A DNA stretch of 64,000 nucleotides, taken from contig DFQQ01000023.1 in NCBI GenBank assembly GCA_002377855.1, positions 62,001 through 126,000 of the forward strand, written 5' to 3'. Shown here in pieces: positions 26,623 to 33,488 of this stretch (positions within the stretch are counted from its first letter, which is position 1; every line of letters starts with the position of its first letter). Under the pieces are notes generated by a model. It made no database searches. It saw only the letters and a list, made by a program, of their open reading frames with translations, and was not told where the DNA came from. Source of the stretch: Acidovorax delafieldii. Lineage in GTDB: Bacteria; Pseudomonadota; Gammaproteobacteria; Burkholderiales; Burkholderiaceae_C. A program made the position numbers and the translations under genes.

Positions 26623-28176
26623 ATGAGCCACCAAAACCTTTTCAGCGCCCTGCGCGCAGCCTTCCCTGCAGACCTGGACAGCACTGCTGTCGAGGCCAGC
26701 GCCGCAGACGGCACCCCGCTGTACTACACCTGGCGCGACCTGGACCGCGCCAGCGCCCGCATCGCCAACCTGCTCGCATCGCTCAAGCTGCCCGAAGGCA
26801 GCCGCGTCGCCGTGCAGGTGGAAAAGTCTGTCGAAGCCATGGCGCTGTACCTGGCCACGCTGCGCGCGGGCTACGTCTTTTTGCCGCTCAACACCGCCTA
26901 CCAAAGCGCTGAGATCGAATACTTCATCGGCAACGCCGAGCCCGCCGTGGTGGTGTGCAGCCCCGGCAACTTCGGCTGGGTCAGCAAAATCGCCTTCACC
27001 CTGGGCACCCAGCATGTGTTCACCCTGGGCGACGACCGCACCGGCAGCCTGCTCGAGCGCGCCGCACCCCACAGCGACGAGCACCAGGCCGTGGCCCGCA
27101 ACGCAGACGACCTGGCCGCCATCCTCTACACCAGCGGCACCACCGGCCGCAGCAAGGGCGCCATGCTCACGCACGGCAACATGCTCAGCAACGCCGTCAT
27201 GCTCAAGGACTACTGGGGCTGGAAGAAGGGCGATGTGCTCATCCACGCCCTGCCGATTTTCCACGTGCACGGCCTGTTCGTCGCCATCCACGGCGCGCTC
27301 ATCAACGGCAGCAAGATGATCTGGATGGCCAAGTTCGACCCCAAGGCCGTCATCGCCGCCATGCCCCGTGCCACCGTGTTCATGGGCGTGCCCACGCTGT
27401 ACGTGCGCATGCTGGCCGAGCCCGGCTTGACCAAGCAGGCGGTGAAGAACATGCGCCTGTTCATCGCAGGATCTGCCCCGCTGCTGATCGAAACCTTCAG
27501 GGAATGGCAGCAGCGCACCGGCCACACCATTCTGGAGCGCTACGGCATGAGCGAAACCATCATGCTCACGTCCAACCCCTACAGCGCCGACAGCCGCTTT
27601 GCCGGCCAGTACGAACGCCGGGGCGGCACCGTGGGCTTTCCGCTACCCGGCGTCAGCCTGCGCGTGCAGGGCGACGACGGCAAGGCCCTGCCCGTGGGTG
27701 AAATCGGCGGCATCCAGGTCAAGGGCCCCAATGTGTTCAAGGGCTACTGGCGCATGCCCGAAAAGACCGCCGAAGAGTTCACCCAAGACGGCTATTTCAA
27801 GACCGGCGACGTGGGCAAGGTCGATGAGCGCGGCTACGTCCACATCGTGGGCCGCAGCAAAGACCTGATCATCAGCGGCGGCTACAACGTCTACCCCGCA
27901 GAGATCGAGGGCTACATCAACGACATGCCCGGCGTGGCCGAAAGCGCCCTGGTCGGCGTGCCGCACCCCGACTTTGGCGAAGTGGGCGTGGCCGTGGTGA
28001 TTGCCAAGCCCGGTGCCCAACTGTATGCCGACGCCATCGTGGCCCAACTCAAGTCGCAACTGGCCAACTTCAAGATTCCGAAGAAGTGCTTTGTGGTGGC
28101 GGAATTGCCGCGCAATACGATGGGGAAGGTGCAGAAGAATCTGCTGCGGGATCAGTACAAGGGGTTGTTTGCTTGA
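26623..28176 (+). CDS. matB: malonyl-CoA synthetase
   Basis: ANL-superfamily ligase: malonate + ATP + CoA to malonyl-CoA. 517 residues. Seen: YTSGTTGRSKGAMLTHGN near residue 168, ALPIFHVHGLFVAIHGAL near 210, ERYGMSETIMLTSNPY near 306 (malonate-type pocket), TGDVG near 392, GGYNVYPAEIEGY hinge near 418, PRNTMGKVQKN catalytic Lys near 505. Last gene of the malonate operon; the integron-cassette cluster starts 170 bp later. Confidence 0.92.
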   Translation: MSHQNLFSALRAAFPADLDSTAVEASAADGTPLYYTWRDLDRASARIANLLASLKLPEGSRVAVQVEKSVEAMALYLATLRAGYVFLPLNTAYQSAEIEYFIGNAEPAVVVCSPGNFGWVSKIAFTLGTQHVFTLGDDRTGSLLERAAPHSDEHQAVARNADDLAAILYTSGTTGRSKGAMLTHGNMLSNAVMLKDYWGWKKGDVLIHALPIFHVHGLFVAIHGALINGSKMIWMAKFDPKAVIAAMPRATVFMGVPTLYVRMLAEPGLTKQAVKNMRLFIAGSAPLLIETFREWQQRTGHTILERYGMSETIMLTSNPYSADSRFAGQYERRGGTVGFPLPGVSLRVQGDDGKALPVGEIGGIQVKGPNVFKGYWRMPEKTAEEFTQDGYFKTGDVGKVDERGYVHIVGRSKDLIISGGYNVYPAEIEGYINDMPGVAESALVGVPHPDFGEVGVAVVIAKPGAQLYADAIVAQLKSQLANFKIPKKCFVVAELPRNTMGKVQKNLLRDQYKGLFA

Positions 28177-28348
28177 ATGCAAGGCCGGCATCCCGGCCCG
28201 CCTTGGCGGGTCGGATCAGAGTAAGCATCGGAATGCGTCCATCCGCAAAATTTTAGGTTTGCCTAAAAGTGGGGATGTGCATACTGTCAGCAAAGTATTC
28301 GATGCGTTATCAGACTTCTGTTGATTTGAATGTTGTCGTCTAAATCTA

Positions 28349-28355
28349 GTTAGTC
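28349..28355 (+). other. leading core site of the cassette cluster (attI-like or attC remnant)
   Basis: GTTAGTC, identical to the R' core box of the first attC, marks the upstream border of cassette 1. The bases before it (TTGTCGTCTAAATCTA) show no attC palindrome, so this may be an attI-like simple site or a decayed one. No intI gene is adjacent. Confidence 0.5.
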
Positions 28356-28667
28356 CCTTCATATTCCGCGTTTATGCAGGCCAGCATTTATTCCAGCGTC
28401 TCGCCTTTCTCAGAGGTTTCTCCTTTGGGTTTTTGGCGTTCTGCTGGGCTTCGCCTGCGTTCGCTTCGTCGGTTTCAAGCCTTTTTGGCCTCTAGCGCTG
28501 GCATTGCAAGGGTTACTAGCTATTATTCTTGCAGCGCTGCGCCGCTTCCGTGGCTCAGCGCTTTTTCTTGGGCTGCGCCCGTCTTCAAGTCAGGGCGCCC
28601 CCTTTCGGCCTTCGGGTCTAACTGTTCGTCGCAGCCGACCGCCTACGGCGGCGGCTGAACTCAGGCG
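28350..28667 (+). mobile_element. integron cassette 1, 318 bp, no convincing gene
   Basis: Bounded by GTTAGTC core sites. A 94-codon frame (28374-28658) runs through it and into attC, but its composition (Ser, Phe, Arg, Cys-rich, attC-derived end) and lack of a ribosome site make it doubtful. It contains a dispersed-repeat copy at 28479-28531. Same length as cassette 2 and very similar in sequence. Confidence 0.7.
28479..28531 (-). repeat. dispersed palindromic repeat in cassette 1, copy 6
   Basis: TTTTTGGCCTCTAGCGCTGG, then CATTGCAAGGGTTACTAGCT, then ATTATTCTTGCAG: reverse orientation of the family. Equivalent copies occupy the same place in cassettes 2 and 4. Confidence 0.75.
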
Positions 28668-28673
28668 TTAGTC
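28616..28673 (+). repeat. attC site 1 (58 bp)
   Basis: R'' box GTCTAAC at 28616, R' box GTTAGTC at 28667. Between them the imperfect palindrome CGCAGCCGACCGCC-TA-CGGCGGCGGCTG can fold as the bottom-strand hairpin used by IntI. Confidence 0.85.
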
Positions 28674-28985
28674 CCTTCATATTCCGCTTGATACAGGCCC
28701 GCATTTATTCCACCGATTCGCCTTTCTCAAAGGTTTTTCCTTTGGGGTTTTGGCGCTCTGCCGGGCTTCGCCTGCATTCACCGCGCAGGTTTCGAGCCTT
28801 TTTGACCTCTAGCGCTTGTACAGCAAGCGCTTCCAGCTATCATTCTTGCAGCGTTGCGCCGCTCCCGTGGCGCGGCGCTTTTTCCTGGGCCGCGCCCGTC
28901 TTCAAGTCAGGGCGCCCCCTTTTGGCCTTCGGGTCTAACTGTTCGTCGCAGCCGACCGCCTACGGCGGCGGCTGAACTCAGGGCG
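28668..28985 (+). mobile_element. integron cassette 2, 318 bp, near-duplicate of cassette 1
   Basis: Exactly the same length as cassette 1, with many point differences spread along it (for example GCATTTATTCCACCGATTCG versus GCATTTATTCCAGCGTCTCG). A 95-codon frame at 28688-28975 parallels the one in cassette 1. Retention of an open frame in both copies is the only hint of coding. Confidence 0.7.
28798..28850 (-). repeat. dispersed palindromic repeat in cassette 2, copy 7
   Basis: CTTTTTGACCTCTAGCGCTT, then GTACAGCAAGCGCTTCCAGC, then TATCATTCTTGCAG: AGCGCTTG..CAAGCGCT dyad intact. Confidence 0.8.
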
Positions 28986-28991
28986 TTAGCT
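28933..28991 (+). repeat. attC site 2 (59 bp)
   Basis: R'' GTCTAAC at 28933, R' GTTAGCT at 28985. The internal palindrome is the same as in attC 1. Confidence 0.85.
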
Positions 28992-29288
28992 CCCCGGATG
29001 AGTCGAAAAGTTGAAATAGCAATCGGAGCGGCCGGAGTTCTTATCGGTTCTGCACTCATGATGTCGGGCAAAGCGATGTGCCGCACAAGTTGCTGGGTAG
29101 ATGACATCTTTCGATATTTACTTCCCAACAATTTGGCTTCACTTGCTGGCGGCATCCCCTGGGTACTAATGGGCTTTGCCATCATTGTTTGGTCACTTTG
29201 GAGGGGTCCAAAGTGAGCAATGAGCTCCACTCTCAGCTAACCCGTCGCTCAAGCGGACCCGCATTCTGCGGGCCGCTTACCTTATCCG
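28986..29288 (+). mobile_element. integron cassette 3 (303 bp) with a small membrane protein gene
   Basis: Bounded by the core sites of attC 2 and attC 3; contains the 72-codon gene at 28998-29216. The gene is in the usual cassette orientation, starting 12 bases from the left border. Confidence 0.75.
28998..29216 (+). CDS. cassette-borne small membrane protein, 72 aa
   Basis: Two hydrophobic segments, IAIGAAGVLIGSALMMSG (residues about 7-24) and LASLAGGIPWVLMGFAIIVWSLW (about 46-68), separated by a loop with two cysteines (CRTSC) and acidic/aromatic residues. Starts at ATG 28998, which has no strong ribosome site, as is common in cassettes. Family not recognised. Confidence 0.65.
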   Translation: MSRKVEIAIGAAGVLIGSALMMSGKAMCRTSCWVDDIFRYLLPNNLASLAGGIPWVLMGFAIIVWSLWRGPK

Positions 29289-29294
29289 TTAGTC
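29235..29294 (+). repeat. attC site 3 (60 bp)
   Basis: R'' AGCTAAC at 29235, R' GTTAGTC at 29288; central AAGCGGACCCGCATTCTGCGGGCCGCTT palindrome. Its stem sequence differs from attC 1 and 2. Confidence 0.85.
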
Positions 29295-29550
29295 CCATCA
29301 ACCGTTCTATGCGCGCAGCCACTTGTTCCAGCGCTCAGCCCTACTCCAAAGGCTTTCAAGCCTTTTTGGCCGCCAGCGCTTGTGCAGCAAGCGCCACCAG
29401 CTATCATTCTTGCAGCGCTGCGCCGCTTCCGTGGCCCAGCGCTTTTTCGTGGGCTGCGCCCTTCTCCAAGGCTGGGCGCTTCCTTTTGGCCTTCGGGTCT
29501 AACCCTGCGTTCAAGCCGACCCGCCTACGGCGGGCGGCTTACCTTGGCCG
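29289..29550 (+). mobile_element. integron cassette 4 (262 bp), shortened relative of cassettes 1 and 2
   Basis: Shares the central and right parts of cassettes 1 and 2 (dispersed repeat, CTTGCAGCGCTGCGCCGCTT, CTTTTGGCCTTCGGGTCTAAC) but lacks about 50 bases on the left. No convincing gene. Confidence 0.7.
29364..29415 (-). repeat. dispersed palindromic repeat in cassette 4, copy 8
   Basis: TTTTTGGCCGCCAGCGCTTG, then TGCAGCAAGCGCCACCAGCT, then ATCATTCTTGCAG. Same position relative to attC as in cassettes 1 and 2. Confidence 0.75.
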
Positions 29551-29556
29551 TTATGT
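29497..29556 (+). repeat. attC site 4 (60 bp)
   Basis: R'' GTCTAAC at 29497, R' GTTATGT at 29550; the palindrome AAGCCGACCCGCCTACGGCGGGCGGCTT lies between. Confidence 0.85.
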
Positions 29557-30507
29557 GCGCAGTCAAGAAAAGTTGGTGAGGCATGATCCTTTCGCAGAAA
29601 ACCCTTGAAAGTCTAAGGGTCATGATCAACGAAAAGACCGAGTATCGGTCTGGGCCGCAGCTCGTCCAATTTTCAACTGCCTTGGATCTAACGACAAATA
29701 CGCGCAAGGGTTCCCGTCGCGCTGGGTGTTCACAGATCAAAAGCTTCAAAGTATTAATGGAACGCCGCAAATTGATGAGTGCATTAAGAGGGTTTTTGCA
29801 CCTATTAACTTTATTAGTCGAGTTCCTGAGCTTGACGCGCATCTTCAAGAGTTCAATAAGTATCTTGCCTTTGATAAGTGGCGCGTAGTAAGAAACGGGG
29901 CTGAGATCACGTTTAAGCGGCTTGACAAAGTGGAAATCGATGAGAGTCCGGCCAGCGCGGCAGACCTTGAGAATAGCTTTTTGACACGCGAATTCTCCAA
30001 TGTGTCAGTGCAGGGCTTAGGTTTGGAGGGCTCTGTGGTAACCGTACTTGAGCAAAGGGTCAAAGAAATTGAGAAGTGCTTCTCGGCATCTTCGCCATTA
30101 GCAGTTATTTTGCTCGCTGGTAGCACGCTGGAGGGAATTCTCCTCGGTCTGGCTATCCGACATCCTAGGCACTTCAATACAGCCCGTGCATCGCCAAAGG
30201 ATGGTAATGGGAAGGTGCGTCAGTTTCAAGAGTGGAGCCTTAGCAACTTCATTGATGTTGCAAGAGAACTGTCGCTCATTCAGCAAGATACGCATAAGTT
30301 CTCCCATTCGCTTCGTGACTTCAGAAACTACATTCATCCGTTTGAGCAAATGGCATCCGGCTTCTCCCCAAGAGAAAACACTGCGAAGATCTGCCTTCAA
30401 GTATTAAAGGCGGCCATACATGATCTGCACGAGAATATTGGTGCGTTGCGTGCATAACAATTCGCTACAGGCGACGACCCTGGCGGGCTGCGGCCTGAGC
30501 TCAAACG
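29551..30507 (+). mobile_element. integron cassette 5 (957 bp) carrying a frameshifted HEPN-type gene
   Basis: Bounded by the core sites of attC 4 and attC 5. Visibly more AT-rich than the surrounding chromosome. The gene occupies 29583-30457 and its stop codon lies inside the R'' box of attC 5, the normal cassette arrangement. Confidence 0.8.
29583..30457 (+). pseudogene. AbiJ/HEPN-like cassette gene with a single-base frameshift
   Basis: Starts at ATG 29583 (MILSQKTLESLRVMINEKTE). The frame reads ...EYRSGPQLVQF up to base 29672; after that the sensible frame is the +2 one, reading FNCLGSNDKYAQGFPSRW and continuing to the stop at 30457. Adding one T to the TTTT at 29670-29673 joins them into a 291-residue protein. 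The N-terminal part resembles, from memory, the AbiJ N-terminal region; the C-terminal part has RDFRNYIHPFEQM, an Rx6H HEPN ribonuclease motif. Either a real inactivation, a sequencing indel, or a slippage-controlled gene. A GTG at 29726 could start a C-terminal product of 243 residues. Confidence 0.75.
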
Positions 30508-30513
30508 TTAGCC
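30452..30513 (+). repeat. attC site 5 (62 bp)
   Basis: R'' GCATAAC at 30452 (contains the upstream gene's TAA), R' GTTAGCC at 30507; imperfect central palindrome GGCGACGACCCTGGCGGGCTGCGGCCTGAGC, weaker than the other sites. Confidence 0.75.
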
Positions 30514-31551
30514 ATTTCCAGCACGCATATGCGCAGGTTCCATACACTCTCATATCCCGAGTCCATCACATTGGGGTGTGTGAACTCATCGGATAACGAA
30601 GTTCCAATTTGGATCGGCTCGCCCTTCCGTGGGCTTCCGTCCTCCGAGGCTGATCGTTTCCTCCCTGTCTCGCCTCTCAACCGCCTGCTATTGCTTGACG
30701 TGAATATCCTTGGTGCCATCCGAGAGAGAAAGAACGTAGCAAACGTTCGAGGTTTGTTCGCATGGGCGGCAAGCCAGGGGCTGGAGGTAACGCCAATTGT
30801 CGCGGTAGCCGAGCAACATCGGACCCACGGCGCACCCGATAGGGCATTTCGGCACTACGTTGACGCTCTCCGAGAGGACTATTTGTATGACCTACCTCCC
30901 CAGGAGGTCGAAAGGCTACTGGGCGTCTTCTCCGAGCACTCGCCGGCAGTAGCCCAGAACGTCAACTTTCTCGCGCACTACTACGTCCTGATTAAGCACT
31001 TCTATAACAAACGGTGGTCTGCAGAGCGAAAGGTTAAAGAATTTGTCGACCTAATACACAAGCGAAACGTGCCAGTCTTAGCCTTCGCTTTCTTACTCGG
31101 CTGCGTTTGCTTCTATGTCCGTGAGAACCCACAGCAGTTTTCCTCCGCCGTAGTCAGCAAGGTGCAAAGTGACATGTGCATCCACGCGAACAAGGAAAAG
31201 GAAAGGTGTCATCTCAAGAATCTAGCCTCTGACCTAATGTTGTTCATGGCACCTGCCGAGATATTCTTCAATCATGAGACTTCGGAGTTCAATTTCTGCT
31301 ACGTAGCGTCTGGCGACGTAAGCATCGGTCTAGCTCTATCCGAAATCGCCTACGGACAGATCGTCGTGAATGACGGCCGATGTTTTGGACATCCAGGGTT
31401 TAGGCCGTCCGGTGCTACATGCAGTGCATTGGGAGCGACAGTAGCCCAGTGCCTGCGCCAAAGCCCACAACAAAGCTATTCCTTCAAAGGGCGTAGTGAT
31501 GGCCGCTTCGATAACCTAGAGCGCCTTGCGGAGGAAATGATAAATGGCTAA
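30508..31551 (+). mobile_element. integron cassette 6 with an orphan gene; right border decayed
   Basis: Starts at the core site of attC 5 and holds the 340-codon gene. Its own attC has an R'' box only (see 31546-31620), so the cassette can probably no longer be excised precisely. Confidence 0.65.
30529..31551 (+). CDS. orphan cassette protein, 340 aa, PIN-nuclease-like acidic residue order
   Basis: No family recognised with confidence. Seen: LLLLDVNILGAI near residue 53 (beta-strand, Asp, Asn as in PIN motif 1), TPIVAVAEQHR near 90 (Glu), LKNLASDLMLFMAP near 235 (Asp in a helix) and FCYVASGDVSIGL near 260 (strand then Asp, as in PIN motif 4). A cysteine- and basic-rich middle (MCIHANKEKERCHLK) and a C-terminal part of unknown type (SGATCSALGATVAQCL) follow. 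Base composition is more AT-rich than flanking core genes. ATG 30529 has no strong ribosome site. The gene ends inside the remains of an attC, so it came as a cassette. Candidate toxin or defence nuclease, by inference. Confidence 0.7.
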   Translation: MRRFHTLSYPESITLGCVNSSDNEVPIWIGSPFRGLPSSEADRFLPVSPLNRLLLLDVNILGAIRERKNVANVRGLFAWAASQGLEVTPIVAVAEQHRTHGAPDRAFRHYVDALREDYLYDLPPQEVERLLGVFSEHSPAVAQNVNFLAHYYVLIKHFYNKRWSAERKVKEFVDLIHKRNVPVLAFAFLLGCVCFYVRENPQQFSSAVVSKVQSDMCIHANKEKERCHLKNLASDLMLFMAPAEIFFNHETSEFNFCYVASGDVSIGLALSEIAYGQIVVNDGRCFGHPGFRPSGATCSALGATVAQCLRQSPQQSYSFKGRSDGRFDNLERLAEEMING

Positions 31552-31620
31552 CCAATTATTCCACCGGACCTGCGCGAAAAGCCGCGCAAGTGATTGGGGT
31601 GAGGTCTTGCCTTTTGCCAC
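31546..31620 (+). repeat. decayed attC site 6
   Basis: R'' GGCTAAC at 31546, overlapping the upstream gene's TAA, then CCAATTATTCCACC and a hairpin TGCGCG-AAAAGC-CGCGCA. No GTTRRRY box follows in the next 130 bases. This looks like the truncated end of the cluster. Confidence 0.55.
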
Positions 31621-31808
31621 ATATTCCAGCAGCGAATAATCCCAAGTGCCGTGGCCTAGCCTCAAGGCTGTTTACTTGGCCGATCTTTCGTTGTCGCCTT
31701 CGTAACAGATGACCGCAAAAAAGCTATGTTTATCGCCAGATGCGGGGTAACAAATGTCGTCGGTGGTGATGTGAAATCGGTCTATTACAGCCTCGTCAGA
31801 CCTCTCCA
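31552..31808. other. gap after the cassette cluster, no gene seen
   Basis: About 250 bases of mixed composition between the decayed attC and the DUF3592-like gene. No intI-like coding sequence on either strand. Confidence 0.4.
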
Positions 31809-32237
31809 ATGAATCGCCGCATCCTCGCCATCCCCCTCGCAATCGCCTTGGTCGTGATCATTGGTGCATCCCTTGCACCTGTCTTTCTGACCTCTCCAAC
31901 CACCCCATGCTCCTACCTCAGTACCCCTGTGCGTTTCCTCAAAATGGACAGCCGCCCAGTGAAAGTAAGCCGAGGCACCCGCCCGTTTCCCGAGGTGGAA
32001 TACAGCTACGTGGTCTCAGGCAAGAGCTACACCAGCACAAGGATGTTTTGCTCTGCCAGCGATGTCGTGAAAGTGAATTGGTCCACGGTTGACCGCTTCT
32101 TTCGCGATGCTGAAAACGGTGCCGAAGTGGTCGCGTGGTTTGCACCCTCATCGCCAGAGTCGGCGTGCATCTCCATCCATGCGGAGTTCGATTACTCCGT
32201 GGTGTCCGGCACCTCGTCTCAATGCCGGGCCAAGTGA
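31809..32237 (+). CDS. DUF3592-like secreted or membrane-anchored protein
   Basis: 142 residues. One N-terminal hydrophobic segment (RRILAIPLAIALVVIIGASLAPVFL), then a beta-rich domain with PEVEYSYVVSGKSYTS, then ENGAEVVAWFAPSSPESACIS, the strand-turn pattern of DUF3592 (Y-x-Y-x-V-x-G-x-x-Y, then V-x-Y-x-P-x-x-P). Function unknown. It stands alone and may be part of the accessory region. Confidence 0.65.
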   Translation: MNRRILAIPLAIALVVIIGASLAPVFLTSPTTPCSYLSTPVRFLKMDSRPVKVSRGTRPFPEVEYSYVVSGKSYTSTRMFCSASDVVKVNWSTVDRFFRDAENGAEVVAWFAPSSPESACISIHAEFDYSVVSGTSSQCRAK

Positions 32238-32267
32238 GGCCTGTCTTGGCTGGCGATGCAAGAGGTG

Positions 32268-32328
32268 ATTGCTATTGAGTTGATAGCTGCTGGCGCTTTA
32301 TCTATAAGCGCTAGAGCCATATTTTTAT
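32268..32328 (+). repeat. dispersed palindromic repeat, copy 9 (well preserved)
   Basis: ATTGCTATTGAGTTGATAGC, then TGCTGGCGCTTTATCTATAA, then GCGCTAGAGCCATATTTTTA. This is the best-preserved example: GATAGCT head, GGCGCTT..AAGCGCTAGAGCC dyad, T-rich tail. Confidence 0.85.
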
Positions 32329-32374
32329 AAAGACTGTTCACGCAGCGCCCGGCGCTGCCATCGCGCTGGCCCAG

Positions 32375-33382
32375 TCAACCCGCCATGGCTGCAGCCGTGG
32401 TGGTTGCATTGGCACTGTTCGCCCCTTGCTGCGGCGCGCAAAAAATGCAGCCCGCTCCAGCCTCTGTGGTCGCAGGCGCGGCAGCCCCTTCTGCATGGTT
32501 ACAGCAATGCTCCAGCCACCCGGCCACCAGCCGGTACACCGACAAGTTGGTGCGGGCCGTGGGCGCGCACAGGTAGTAGCCCAGCGGGCTGTCAAAGCGG
32601 TCTTTCAAGGGCTCGACCAGCGAGCCTGCTGCCAGTTCGTCTTCCACCAGGCAGGTGGGCACGATGCCCACGCCGAAGCCTGAAACGGCGGCGCGGATGA
32701 TGAGTGAGTAGAGGTTGAAGCCCGGCCCGAAGCGGCTGGCGCTGGTGTCCAGGCCGTGGGCTTCCATCCAGTCTTGCCAGGCCAGGGGCACTTCGATGTG
32801 TTGCAGCAGCGTGGCGCGCAGCAGGTCTTGCGGGGTGTGCAGGGGCAGGGTGTCGCGCAGTTGGGGGCTGCAGACGATGCTGGTTTCTTTGCCAATCAGG
32901 TAGCGCGCATTGGCGCTGGGCCAGTTGCCGTAGCCGTACTGGATGGCGGCGTCAAATTCGTGCGGCGTCGCAAAGTCGTGCGCGTGCTGATAGCGCACAA
33001 AGTTCAGCGACACCTGCGGCAGCGTGCGCTTGAAGTGCCCCAGGCGGGGGAAGAGCCACTGCGCCGCAAACGTGGGCGGCACCGACAGGTTGAGCGAGCC
33101 GCCATCGCCCCCGTACGACATGAGCTGTGCCGTGGCCGACTCCAACGCGGCCATGGCGGGGCGGGTGGCGTTGAGGTAGGTGGCGCCTGCCTCGGTCAGC
33201 TCCAGCCCCGTGGCTTTGCGGATGAACAGCTTTTGGCCCAGGTAGTCCTCCAGCGCCGCAATGTGGCGGCTGATGGCGCTTTGCGTGACGCACAGCTCGC
33301 GCGCGGCCATGGTGAAGGCTTGGTGCTTGGCGGCAGAGTGAAAGGCGTTCAATTCGGAAATTGTGGGGCAGAGGCGGCGCAT
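32375..33382 (-). CDS. LysR-family transcriptional regulator (GcvA-like)
   Basis: 335 residues. N-terminal helix-turn-helix: ISELNAFHSAAKHQAFTMAARELCVTQSAISRHIAALEDYLG, then a periplasmic-binding-type effector domain (LNLSVPPTFAAQWLFPRLGHF near residue 95; GFGVGIVPTCLVEDEL near 230), both typical of the GcvA branch. The C-terminus has an unusual Ala/Thr-rich tail (ANATTTAAAMAG). Divergent from the amidohydrolase gene, which it probably controls together with the ABC transporter. Confidence 0.9.
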   Translation of the reverse strand: MRRLCPTISELNAFHSAAKHQAFTMAARELCVTQSAISRHIAALEDYLGQKLFIRKATGLELTEAGATYLNATRPAMAALESATAQLMSYGGDGGSLNLSVPPTFAAQWLFPRLGHFKRTLPQVSLNFVRYQHAHDFATPHEFDAAIQYGYGNWPSANARYLIGKETSIVCSPQLRDTLPLHTPQDLLRATLLQHIEVPLAWQDWMEAHGLDTSASRFGPGFNLYSLIIRAAVSGFGVGIVPTCLVEDELAAGSLVEPLKDRFDSPLGYYLCAPTARTNLSVYRLVAGWLEHCCNHAEGAAAPATTEAGAGCIFCAPQQGANSANATTTAAAMAG

Positions 33383-33472
33383 AGGGTTATCCCTTGGTAT
33401 GAGTACTGCTCATGGGTGGGTGAGATTTTAGACGTTGCGGCCAAGGGCGATTGGCCTGATAAATGCATCTTG

Positions 33473-33488
33473 TGACATATCCATGTCA
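33473..33488. promoter_or_regulatory. perfect palindrome between LysR and amidohydrolase genes
   Basis: TGACAT, ATCC, ATGTCA. It lies 91 bases upstream of the LysR start and 143 upstream of the amidohydrolase start. LysR sites often have a T-N11-A dyad in such a divergent gap, so this is the best operator candidate. Confidence 0.45.

Noticed and set aside
28374..28658. 94-codon frame in cassette 1 (and the parallel frame in cassette 2)
   Set aside because: No ribosome site, the C-terminal part is translated attC, and composition is unlike known proteins. Kept only as a possibility in the cassette entries and findings.
28349..29556. Repeated units considered as a CRISPR array
   Set aside because: Units are about 260-320 bp, differ from each other, and carry attC hairpins; there are no short identical repeats or spacers and no cas genes.
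28176..32375. Search for an integron integrase near the cassette cluster
   Set aside because: No frame on either strand shows tyrosine-recombinase boxes (R..HxxR..Y); hence the cluster is called integrase-less.
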